Source of the DNA: Palsa-1400 sp036501625
GTDB lineage: Bacteria; Verrucomicrobiota; Verrucomicrobiia; Limisphaerales; Palsa-1400
DNA: 64,000 nt
Assembly: GCA_036501625.1 (NCBI GenBank)
Contig: DASXZY010000024.1
Span: forward strand, 1 to 64,000
Direction of reading: 5' to 3'
Shown here one piece after another: positions 28,101 to 35,700 of this stretch. The position numbers and the translations under genes were made by a program. The number at the start of each line of letters is the position of its first letter. Position 1 is the first letter of the stretch. A model generated the notes under the pieces. It saw only the letters and a list, made by a program, of their open reading frames with translations, was not told the DNA's origin and made no database searches.

Positions 28101-29409
28101 CAAAACACCACACTTCCGCCCAAGGCTGGCCGGCGTTGTCGGTGACCCAGGTTTCAACGGTGATTGAATTGAGGTTGGTCATGATGCCAGGAGGCAATGC
28201 GACATAGGGACAGGTGTCGTCCGTGCAGACAAAGCCCGCGCCTGGAATTACGACGTTGCCACTGCCATCCAGGTAAGCGCCGTTGATGTTGGCGCCGTTC
28301 GCGCCTCCCACGGAATCGTTGAAGTCGGTGTTGAAGGACCATCGGTGAACCAGCTTCGGCCCAGTCGGGGGCGCGGGAACCGTGATGACCGCGCCCGTGC
28401 CGGTCACACCCGCGAACGAGGCGCTGACAGCGGCTGAGCCAGGACCCACCGCGGTGATAATGCCGGTGTTATTTACAGTGAGAACATTGGTATTCGCGCT
28501 GGTCCAGTTGGTGACAGTCAATTGCACATTGGCGAGTTGCGGGAAACTGACAGTGGCGGAGGCCTGCTGGGAAAGGCCGTTGGTCATGGTGGTATTGGTG
28601 ACGGAGATGTTGACCGACGACGGCGTAAGATTCGTGACCACGACATTCGGGCCGGCGATGGCGCCGAGAGTGATGTAAAGCGGCGAAACTGCGGCGTTCC
28701 AAATGCGCAATTCGTCGATGACGCCCGCGAACATCGGGTCGCCGCCGAATTCATCGCGGCCAATCCAGTTGTTGAAGGTATTGCCGTAATTGGCCGGGGC
28801 GCGGTTGGTCGGGATGCTGGCGGTGGCCACCTGAACGCCGTTGAGATAGAGCGTGCCAGTCGTGTTCGCGGCCGAGTAAGTCACTACGGTGTATTCTTCG
28901 ACATTCAACGGCAACGGCCCCGCGGCATCGACGACATCGATTTCATTGTTGCCGGGTGTCAAGTTAAAGGCAGCCCTGAAATCGCCCTCGCCGCTGTGCG
29001 GGATGAGCGAAATGTAGGAGGTGCCGCCCGTCGGTTTTTGGCCGGCCCCGGCGGCGCTATCTCCGAAACACCATGCCTCCGCCCAGACGGAGCCGGCGTG
29101 ATCGGTGACCCAGGCTTCCACCGTGATCGAGGCGTCGTTGGAAACGATGCCATTGGGCAGGGTCACGTAGCCCGATGGATTCGCGGAGGTGCCGCCGCCG
29201 GGAAGATTGAGGGCGTTGTTGCTGATGGAGGCGTTGCCAGCAAGCGTGCCGTTGGCGCCGGCGATGGAATCCGAAGCGTCGCTCGTGAAGCTGTAGCGGT
29301 GCTCAAGAGTTTGCGCCTGGCCCATGCGGGGGCTGAAGACCAGCGCGAGAGCGATGAATTGAATGGAGAAGGCCCGGCCCCATGCAGGCCGAGATTTGTC
29401 AGTTTTCAT
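22141..29409 (-). CDS. Giant secreted LamG / beta-propeller / PA14 / di-heme cytochrome multidomain protein
   Basis: The 2422-residue protein has a signal peptide ending near GQAQ. Domains by eye: LamG-type concanavalin fold 35-250; Big_2-like 255-345; LamG 350-565; Big_2 570-665; LamG 673-876; two Ig-like domains 885-1056; PQQ-type beta-propeller about 1065-1585 (VFVASENNTVYAFDADS); chitobiase C-terminal-like repeat 1586-1662 (YYTLDGTTPNTNS); PA14 1670-1818; Ig-like 1820-1905; a region like SO_2930-type di-heme cytochromes 1910-2270 with haem motifs CLTCH at 2095 and CAQCH at 2176; a second chitobiase-like repeat 2276-2346; the shared C-terminal module ending RFYRVLQVP. It starts 12 bases after the GH2 gene. 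It probably binds polysaccharide outside the cell; redox partners are unknown. Confidence 0.88.
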   Translation of the reverse strand: MKTDKSRPAWGRAFSIQFIALALVFSPRMGQAQTLEHRYSFTSDASDSIAGANGTLAGNASISNNALNLPGGGTSANPSGYVTLPNGIVSNDASITVEAWVTDHAGSVWAEAWCFGDSAAGAGQKPTGGTSYISLIPHSGEGDFRAAFNLTPGNNEIDVVDAAGPLPLNVEEYTVVTYSAANTTGTLYLNGVQVATASIPTNRAPANYGNTFNNWIGRDEFGGDPMFAGVIDELRIWNAAVSPLYITLGAIAGPNVVVTNLTPSSVNISVTNTTMTNGLSQQASATVSFPQLANVQLTVTNWTSANTNVLTVNNTGIITAVGPGSAAVSASFAGVTGTGAVITVPAPPTGPKLVHRWSFNTDFNDSVGGANGANINGAYLDGSGNVVIPGAGFVCTDDTCPYVALPPGIMTNLNSITVETWVTDNAGQPWAEVWCFGGSASGPSEPGETNYLGLIPTSGADDYRGAFKLLSEQDVIYPNGPMPLNAEQYAVLTYDVSNNTAALYLNGALMSVNSNLTITPASLGNTYDNWLGRDQYADPVFDGSVDELRIWNGPVTPLYQALTLAGGPNLVISNTTPTSLTVIVATNNMLAGQPQQASVTGNFLQLSSVPLLPSLVAWASGNANVLTVDSNGVVTAVGPGSATISATLGSLTRSSVSITVTVPSGGANNGTVAYWQFNNSANLGLDSSGSGNALTTGSGAPVYSSTGMFGGSLYLNGNSAMTMLSGAFPLGVPTGANSCTIAVWEKVDAGCPNNGGFVGWGVNNTSEGNNFRLNGANSVDDYWYSNDFIANGLAVNPMDGNWHALAVTWDGTNEIMYVDGVNVGSRVPGALPNVQNSGFVVGKTTADVNFKGWMEDLLIANFALTPSDLAAYQAGAWSATLSAYALVPTASPSSTVFAGTALTLNAVVAGAPAFQYQWQLNGTNIPGATQAAYVLADAAVTNSGSYDYIAYTASATNASPPLAITILPPSLPVFAAQPSPAFSTNYVGGFATFTVSVIGTAPIQLQWQRNGVNIPNATASTLTLASLQLGEAGSYTVVASNSLGASNSLPAVLTVLPPNSSALSVLTYHMDNARDGANTNEVILTPANVNVSTFGRLITYSTDGYITAQPLYVSGVAIPGQGTRNVVFVASENNTVYAFDADSNAGTNSGLLWQTNLGTSVGSYTGEFGTRYQGTYYGDIVPVVGITGTPVIDPVSGTLYVNVHTRIATHTSTNYYQSIHALNITNGTEQPYSPVAVTNSVPGKGVQNANGIVRFDPVNENQRPGMTLAGGMLFAAYGSYADSDPYHGWVLGFNAANLAQSASYAFNTTPNAAVATFGVNAGEGALWMGGNGLCADASNNLYFAVANGSFSANTNGGDYGDSFVKLSTSNGLAVADYFAPYNQATLASEDLDLGSGGTILLPDAVGSAAHPHLMVGSGKLGILHLVDRDNMGRFHAGNDSQIVQEVPGAITGAWSTPAYFNYHIYYQGSGDVMKAFYISNAVITAMPTSRAGTTFSALGGTPVISANGTNNAIAWTLQSDGSTTAGAVILHAYNATNLAQELYNSTQNQARDNAGGAIKMTTPIVINGKVIVPSQYSVSIYGNSLFLATPIISPSGGLFTNSVTVTLSDATPNSTIYYTLDGTTPNTNSLVYSGPFILTTSASVQAIAAQPGAVSSGAASAGFVDSSAVGTGAGLQGSYWSNVTSIAFTNSSFSLTPALVRTDAVVNFNWTATPPAPSIGLTNFAVRWIGSIQPEYSERYTFSTFTDSGVRLYVNGQLLIDKWVNQSLAGWSNSIALNAQQRCNIEMDFYNKSGGAAAQLYWSSPSTPNAIIPQTQLYPATNPPPSVVLTALGGATYTAAASVSLSADADAIFNPISYVSFYTNGTLLATLSNAPYALTATGWPAGSYTLTASATDGSGLTGVSAPVVITVNPASGLPYGLTANAPPGPFLNGGMPGSSLGAIPALLSQTGAYLDTSNRIPSSGLIPYAPNTPLWSDGAQKSRYLALPYSGAPVLPSAQIGFASTGQWSFPSGTVFVKNFDLVVNETNASVPPRRLETRLLVRDTNGMVYGVTYKWRPDNSDADLLTGSLAEPILVTNATGVVTQNWYYPSPADCLTCHTRVTGYVLGVNSRQLNGTNFYPATGVADNQLRTLNRLGLFNPSFDEAAIAGFEQLASVTNASAPLVQRARSYLDANCAQCHQPGGTGITFDARYDTPLANQNIVNTTAAFSLGCDHAKVVAPSDVWRSVLYDRMNTVDPAIKMPTLARNLIDTNAVAVMAAWINSLGGTPALPPPSLAPVGGTFTGFVNVVAQDTVANSALYYTLDGSLPTTNSAFYTGPIHLTNSATVNINAWTAGYTNSVAASGRFTVLPGIFFLPSGGFTNGVFQMSFAGPPGSNYVLQASTNLAQWASVSTNTPASSPFILTDTNGPGPARFYRVLQVP

Positions 29410-29421
29410 AAATGGTTGCCG

Positions 29422-31740
29422 TCAATGGCCGCTCAATCGGGCGGATTTTGTCGTGGCAGGTTCGCACAGGAGGGCGAGATCAATGAACTGGCCGCCCACG
29501 GTTTGGTGAGTATGCACGGCTAAAAGATTGCGGCCTTTTCGGCAGGCCTTCCGCAACGTCTCTGTGATGTCAAATCCTTCGTAGGCGGTGTTATATCCGC
29601 TGCCCCGCCAGATCAATTGCCCGTTCACGTAGATTTCCGTGTCTTCATCGTAAAAGATCACCAGCGCGGCATTTTGGATGCGTTCGCCGCCAGCCTCGAA
29701 TGGCTGCCGCAGCCAGATATCATCGCTGGTCCAAGGCGTGCGCACGCCGGGGAGCGCGTGGCCGAACGGCGCCAGGCCGCTGTCCCAAAGGCTGTCGTCC
29801 GCGCCGGCTTTCATCCAATCGGTGTTCGGGGCGGTGGTGGTAAAACGATACGGTTTGGCCTGCTCTCCATCGGCGGCGGCTCCGACGAGGACTTGCCATT
29901 GATGGCCATTTGGCGGCGGCGTGATTGCGGCCGTTGGGCCGGAGGTTTCATACGCGGCTGGGCGGGCGGTGAAATCATGAAGGCGGTGGAGATCGAATTT
30001 GGGGCGGCGGTCATAATAATACAATCCGTTATGCTCCTGCTCGACATCGGTCAACTGCGTGTAACAAAAACCGAACAGATTGGGATTGCCGAGCAAGGCT
30101 GCCATAAGGCCGCCGTAACGGGCGTAAAACTCCTCTTCGGTTTTGGGGCCGTTGCCGTAGCCCCAGCCGCCTTCGGTGGCCCAGCCGATGCCGCCAAATT
30201 CGCTGACCATGAACGGAATGCCGCGATCAGCCTGTTTGGCGGCCGCGTTATAGCGAGCAGGAATTTTCTCAGCGGCGCTGTGGTTGAAAAAGTCCTGCCA
30301 GCGCTGTTTAAACGCGGCAGGGTCCTGATTGTAATCGTGGTCATCGAGCACGAGAGGCTGCGCGATGGTGTGCGTCCAGCCGCTGCTTTCAATGAGCGGG
30401 CGTGTTGGGTCGAGAGCTTTGGTTTGCTGCCAGACGATTTGTTGCAACTCGCCGGCGGCCCCGGGAGTTTCGTTAAAGGGACACCAGCCGATGATAGCGG
30501 GATGATTGCGGTCGCGCAGGACTTCCTCTTTCCATTCGTTGGTGTAATTGGCGTAATCCTCCCGCGCATAGTTGAAGCCCCAGTTGGGAAATTCGCCCCA
30601 GACCAGGTAGCCTAGCTTGTCGGCCCAGTAAAGATAACGCGGCTCAAAAACCTTTTGGTGCAGGCGCGCGCCGTTGAAACCGGCCGCCATCGATCTCTCG
30701 ATGTCGTTCTTGAGTTCGGCATCGGAAGGAGCCGTCCATTCGCCGTCCGGATAAAAGCCCTGGTCGAGAATCAGGCGCTGGAAAATGCGCTGGCCGTTGA
30801 TGAGAATGGAGCGGCCCGCAATGGAGACATTGCGCAAGCCGAAGTAGCTGGACATTTCATCGACGGTGCCCGGTCCGCGGGTGATGGAAAATTTGAGATC
30901 GTAGAGGAACGGCGAACTTGGCGCCCACAAATGTTTCTGGCTCAAGTGGAGCGTCAAATGCAATTTTCCGACGGCGGCCGGGCAGGAATCAGCTCCGACG
31001 CTTTGGCCATTGGCAAAGGCTTCGGCCTTGAGGGCCAGGCCCGGCTCCGGTTTGTTGACAACGGCCTCGATTTCCACGAGGGAATCGGCGGGATCGGTCA
31101 CGATGGAATAATTCTCCAGGTAGGACGACCCAACGGCCTCGAGCCAAACGGGCTGCCAAATTCCGGTTGTCCGCGTGTAAACGCAACCCTGGCTGACGTC
31201 GTGGGTTTGCTTGCCGGTTGGTTCCTTGCCGCTGGCAACATCATGAAAAACATTCACGACCAGCTCGTTTTCTCCGGCGCGCAGAAGCGGGGTGACATCG
31301 AAATCAAACGGCACGCTGCCGCCGGAGTGGGAGCCGGCCGATTGGCCATTGACCCAGACCCGCGCCTGATAATCCACCGCGCCAAAATGCAGCAGCACGC
31401 GCTTGCCTTGCATGGCGGGCGGGACTTCAAACATGCGCCGGTACCAGGTGTGCTTCATGAAGCCGTAATGGCCCACGCCGGAAAGTTTGCTCTCCGGGCA
31501 AAATGGCACGGTGATGGCGGAGGCGAGGTTCTTGCCGGAAATCAGGCCGCGCGTCTCGCCGTCGTTTTGGCCGTCAATTTCAAATTGCCACTGGCCATCG
31601 AGAGTGGCCCAGTTTGGGCGGAAGGCATCGGGACGGGGATGCTCAGGGCGCGGGACTTCAGCGCTCAGCGAGGCGGCCAAGGCGAACAGTGAAAGGATAG
31701 CGGCGGCGGCAATGGGCCGGGGTCGGAGGACGTAATTCAT
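29422..31740 (-). CDS. Secreted glycoside hydrolase family 2 enzyme
   Basis: The 772-residue protein has a signal peptide (IAAAAILSLFALAASLSA). It has the GH2 order: sugar-binding jelly roll (WYRRMFEVPP, VDYQARVWVNGQ), Ig-like domain, then TIM barrel. The acid/base Glu is Glu424 in WCPFNE, and the nucleophile is Glu514 in VSEFGG. A second jelly-roll region near the C-terminus (EIYVNGQLIWRGSGYN) could bind carbohydrate. The family includes beta-galactosidases, beta-glucuronidases and beta-mannosidases, and the specificity cannot be read here. It sits 26 bases after a prepilin-like gene and 12 bases before the giant LamG gene. Confidence 0.93.
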   Translation of the reverse strand: MNYVLRPRPIAAAAILSLFALAASLSAEVPRPEHPRPDAFRPNWATLDGQWQFEIDGQNDGETRGLISGKNLASAITVPFCPESKLSGVGHYGFMKHTWYRRMFEVPPAMQGKRVLLHFGAVDYQARVWVNGQSAGSHSGGSVPFDFDVTPLLRAGENELVVNVFHDVASGKEPTGKQTHDVSQGCVYTRTTGIWQPVWLEAVGSSYLENYSIVTDPADSLVEIEAVVNKPEPGLALKAEAFANGQSVGADSCPAAVGKLHLTLHLSQKHLWAPSSPFLYDLKFSITRGPGTVDEMSSYFGLRNVSIAGRSILINGQRIFQRLILDQGFYPDGEWTAPSDAELKNDIERSMAAGFNGARLHQKVFEPRYLYWADKLGYLVWGEFPNWGFNYAREDYANYTNEWKEEVLRDRNHPAIIGWCPFNETPGAAGELQQIVWQQTKALDPTRPLIESSGWTHTIAQPLVLDDHDYNQDPAAFKQRWQDFFNHSAAEKIPARYNAAAKQADRGIPFMVSEFGGIGWATEGGWGYGNGPKTEEEFYARYGGLMAALLGNPNLFGFCYTQLTDVEQEHNGLYYYDRRPKFDLHRLHDFTARPAAYETSGPTAAITPPPNGHQWQVLVGAAADGEQAKPYRFTTTAPNTDWMKAGADDSLWDSGLAPFGHALPGVRTPWTSDDIWLRQPFEAGGERIQNAALVIFYDEDTEIYVNGQLIWRGSGYNTAYEGFDITETLRKACRKGRNLLAVHTHQTVGGQFIDLALLCEPATTKSARLSGH

Positions 31741-31766
31741 CGGTCAGCAGGCCGCGCTTCTTGAAC

Positions 31767-32651
31767 TCAATAGGACGGGTCCAGTTGATTGGCGAAGTTC
31801 GGGGCCAATGGGGGCCAAGTCGATTCGGTGTGAGGCTTGTTGTCATTGTTCCAGCGCGGCCGCCAACTGGAAAAGGGCGAAGGATCGACCATTTTGTTTC
31901 GATTGGCTATTTCGGAATGGCCATCGCAAAACGCGACATTACAGTTGTAGTTGTGACGGTTGGAGGGCAACTGCCCGCTGAAGCCGCTGGCTGCATTGTC
32001 CTGCGTATCGGTCGGATCCAAGTTTGCTTCCCATGAGCCTCCGGTTTCATTGACAGGGAGGGCGCGGGTATCGGCCATGGCAATCATTTGAGCCGGAGCC
32101 CTGACCCCCGTGTCCTTGAGCGGACCATAATTATATCCACCAGAGGTGTCCCCACCCAAACCCAGAGCATTCGCTGGATTTTGCAGGCCACCGGTGCCAT
32201 TCTGGCCCAAGCCCCAATCGTTGTAACCGATGGAAAAGCGGCTGTTGGGAGTGACTACGAACGGGTCATAGACGCCGAACATATTATTTCCCCCAAGGGT
32301 TTTGTTCGCATTGGTATCCCATGCGGAATCGGGGGGTGCGGATGGACAGAAATAGGCCTTTCGATTATTGGCGTTCGGGAAAATGCGCTGCATCCAAATG
32401 TAGCTATTGTTGTTCGCATCGTAGTCTCCAGGGTAGGCCTTGTTGTCAACAGCATACAATTGGATGCCGATGCTAAGCTGCCGCATGTTGTTCATGCAGG
32501 AAGTTTGTTTGGATTGCGCTTTGGCACGGGCCAAGGCGGGCAACAACAGGGCCGCCAGAATGGCGATGATGGCGATCACAACCAGCAACTCGATTAATGT
32601 AAACGCTCCTTTTCTGACGTTCGAAACCATTTTGTTCTTAATGGAATTCAT
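31767..32651 (-). CDS. Prepilin-like protein with H-X9-DG type motif
   Basis: The 294-residue protein has the type IV pilin-like N-terminus RKGAFTLIELLVVIAIIAIL followed by AALLLPALARAKAQ. The C-terminal part carries a His-rich motif (HNYNCNVAFCDGHSE) typical of the DUF1559/H-X9-DG prepilin-like proteins abundant in Verrucomicrobia and Planctomycetes. The Cys pair pattern (FCPSAPPDSAWD) is also typical. It should be inserted in the inner membrane and processed by a prepilin peptidase. It precedes the GH2 gene by 26 bases. The start at 32651 was chosen over the longer frame to 32678. Confidence 0.9.
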   Translation of the reverse strand: MNSIKNKMVSNVRKGAFTLIELLVVIAIIAILAALLLPALARAKAQSKQTSCMNNMRQLSIGIQLYAVDNKAYPGDYDANNNSYIWMQRIFPNANNRKAYFCPSAPPDSAWDTNANKTLGGNNMFGVYDPFVVTPNSRFSIGYNDWGLGQNGTGGLQNPANALGLGGDTSGGYNYGPLKDTGVRAPAQMIAMADTRALPVNETGGSWEANLDPTDTQDNAASGFSGQLPSNRHNYNCNVAFCDGHSEIANRNKMVDPSPFSSWRPRWNNDNKPHTESTWPPLAPNFANQLDPSY

Positions 32652-32693
32652 AATACTACGATTTGCTTGTTTCGTCAAAAGGCTGAGACGGCA

Positions 32694-32725
32694 GCGCGGC
32701 CGGGAGCCGAAGCCCCGGGCCGCGC
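32694..32725. terminator. Very GC-rich hairpin downstream of the 1435-residue LamG gene
   Basis: An 11-bp stem with a single bulged G (GCGCGGCC+GGG pairing with CCCGGGCCGCGC) and a 9-base loop lies 39 bases after the stop on the minus strand. A short T4 run follows only some 15 bases later. It may partly terminate transcription or protect the 3' end. Confidence 0.4.
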
Positions 32726-32763
32726 GTGCGCTGTAGAATCAATGCCCATGCGGCATCGCGTCC

Positions 32764-35700
32764 TTATTCCTGAACCTTGTAGAACTCGGACGTATTGGTC
32801 GCCGGCACCGTGTAAGGCGAGACGGCTGTGGTGTTCGTCGTCCAAGGGCCAAGCAGGCTTGGGGCCTGCAAGAGCGAGCCAGACGCCCAGGTCAGAGTGA
32901 TGCTCTTGCCTGATTGCGCGATGCCCAGAATCGGCTGGGTTGCAAAGAGGGCCGAGATGTCCGCGGCGGACAGGGCCTTGTTGAAGATGGCCGCGTGAGC
33001 GATGTAGGCATTGAGCAGCCGTTGCGTTCCGTAATCAGGCGCTCCGGCAATCCAAACGTCCAGCGCGTCGCCGGTCGGAGTCTGTCCAATGGAGTCGTTT
33101 GCCACTTGGACGCCATCCACATACAGGATGCCATTCTGGCTGCCCAGAATTCCACTGTAGGTATAGACGATGAAGTGCCAGGCGCCATCGACGATGGAAG
33201 TGGGATCCGTAGCGTCAGGCGAACCAAGGTTGCCGTCGTTGCCGCCGGGCTGGCCGGAGCCGTTGACGCTGATGCGCCAGGATGGGTCGCCGTGGCCAAT
33301 CAAGCCCGCGAAGTTCGGGTAGGATTGCACTGAAGCCCAAGCCATGACGGTAATGGCGCCCGTGATGTTGAACGGCCCTTCTGGAATATCCACGTAGGCA
33401 GTCGTGCCATCAAACAACGCGGAGGCGCTGGAGCCGCCGAACGCGGCGTTTGGCACGCCCGGCTGGCCAAGGGCGACATTGCCGACGTAGGTTCCATTAT
33501 CGCCGCCAGCGAGGTCGAAGGCAGTGGCGCCGCTGGCTTCGTTCAAGGGCCAGTATCCAAGCGGGCCAAGAGCCAGGAGGCTCGTCTGGTAGGGCGTGGC
33601 AGCGACGACCGTCAGCACGGTTGGCGAACTCGTGGCCGTGCCAGAGGAATTGCTGATGATGACGGTGTAGCTGCCGGAATTGCCAGCTTGGACGTTTGGC
33701 ATGGTCAACGTGGAGGCAGTAGCTCCGCTGATCGGAGTCACGCTATTATTGAAATACCACGAATAGGTCAACGGAGGAGCGCCCGCGCCGGACACGCTCA
33801 CATTAAACGTCTGGCCAGCCAGCAGTTCCACGGAAGCCGGAGGCTCGCCCGTAACAGTCGGCGTGCCCACGATGTTGATCGAGGCGCTCGTCCCCACAGT
33901 GCCATTGACAGTGGCGCTCACAGTGGCGCTGCCGGCGCCGACAGCGGTGATCAATCCGCTGGCGTTGACGGTGAAGACATTCGGGTTGCTGCTGCTCCAG
34001 GTGGTGACGGAACTGTTGAGCGGAATAACGGCGCTTCCGGTCTGGGCGAACGTTCCTGTGACCGTGGCCGATTCCGATTGCCCAACGCTCAGGCTGGAAT
34101 TTGAAACCGTGACAGTGACCGTGCTTGGCGACACGTTGGTGAGCAAGTTTGTCGGGCCAAGGATGTTGTCGAGCGCGACTTGAAGCGGTGTAATGACACC
34201 GTTATAAATGCGCACCTCGTAGATGGTGCCGCCGAACTGCGCGTCGCCATACACGTCATTGCCGAACGAATTCCCGGTCGTGCCGGCTGCTCCTCCGTAG
34301 GTGCCTGGGGAATAGGTAGTATCGGGCAACGCGACTGAGGAATTCACGATGCCGTTGGAATAAAGAATGCCTTGCAGGGCGTTGTTGTCGTAACTGACAG
34401 CGATGTAAGCTTCAGTGCCGGTCCCAAGGTAAGTCGGGGCCATGATATCGACTTCGTTGCCGTGAGGCGTGAAGGCAACGCGCATGTTGCCGGGGCCGGG
34501 GCTGTCCTGAATCAACGCGAAGTTGAGAGCGCCGCTGGAACCGAAGTCCCAGATTTCCGCCCACGTATTGACTGAGCTTGGAAGCACCCAGCATTCGACA
34601 GAGACTGAAGTGTCGCCCGCGACGATGCCGTTCGGCAGCGCGACATAGCCAGAAACACCATTGCCGCCGCCAGGGTTGCCCGGAAGGATGAGGCCGTTAC
34701 TGATCGCGGCCGGCTGGACGCCGCTGCTGCCCGGCAAGAGGGTGCCATTCCAAGCGGGACCGCCCACGGAATCAGAGGCATCGCTGACAAAGCTGTAACG
34801 ATGCTGGAGAATCGAGCTCTGAACTTGCACGTTAACCGGCCCGCCGGTTTTCATTCCGAGGAAGTTTGACACCACGACGGTATAAGCTCCGGTGTTCGTC
34901 AGCGAAAGAGAGGCAAAACTCAGTGTGCTGTTTGTCGCGCCAGGAATCGGCACGCCATTGTCATCCCACTGATAACTCAACTGGCCGCCAATAGCTGTGA
35001 CGGAGAGAGTAAGCGGTTCCGTAACCACGGCAGGCCCGGCCGAAGGTTGCTGAGTGATGCTGGGCGGCGAGACTGAGATCGTGATGGTACCGCTGGTCAC
35101 GACGACTCCGTCCACAGTGGCGCTGATCGCCGCGTTGCCGACGGTGATGCCTGTGATCAAACCGCTGCTATTGACCGTCGCGGCGTTGGTGTTGCTGCTG
35201 GTCCAATTGGTCGCGCCGCCGGTGACGGCAACGCCGGACGCATCCGCGAAGTTTCCAACGATAACGCCTTGCTCGGTTTGAGTGCCCTCAATGCTGTTGG
35301 AGGGGAAGGTCAAGGTCAGGCTCGATGGCGTGAGATTAGAGACAACCTTGCCGGGACCGGCTGCGGCGCTCACCGCCGTGTACAAGGCGGAAACAGCGCC
35401 GTTCCAGATGCGGAACTCATAAACCGTGCCGTTGAACTGCTGGTCGCCATAGACGTCGTTGCCAATCATGTTGCTAACCGTACCAGTCGCGCCTCCAATG
35501 TTGCCGGGAGCGTAAGCGGTGCTTGGCATAACCGTCGTGGCATCCAAGGCGCCGTTGGTGTAAAGGCTGCCCGTCAACGTGGAGTTGTTGTAGGACAAAC
35601 AAACATATTGCTCGGCGTTGGTCGGGAACAAACTGGCTGTGGTCAAGTCATGTTCGCCGCCGTTGGGCGTGAAAGCCACGGACATATCGTGGTTGTTGTT

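Noticed and set aside
22150..31692. Long plus-strand frames (22150-23490, 28522-29523, 29617-30615, 30655-31692)
   Set aside because: All lie opposite the giant LamG and GH2 genes, whose domains are unmistakable; the plus-strand products show no fold-like pattern.
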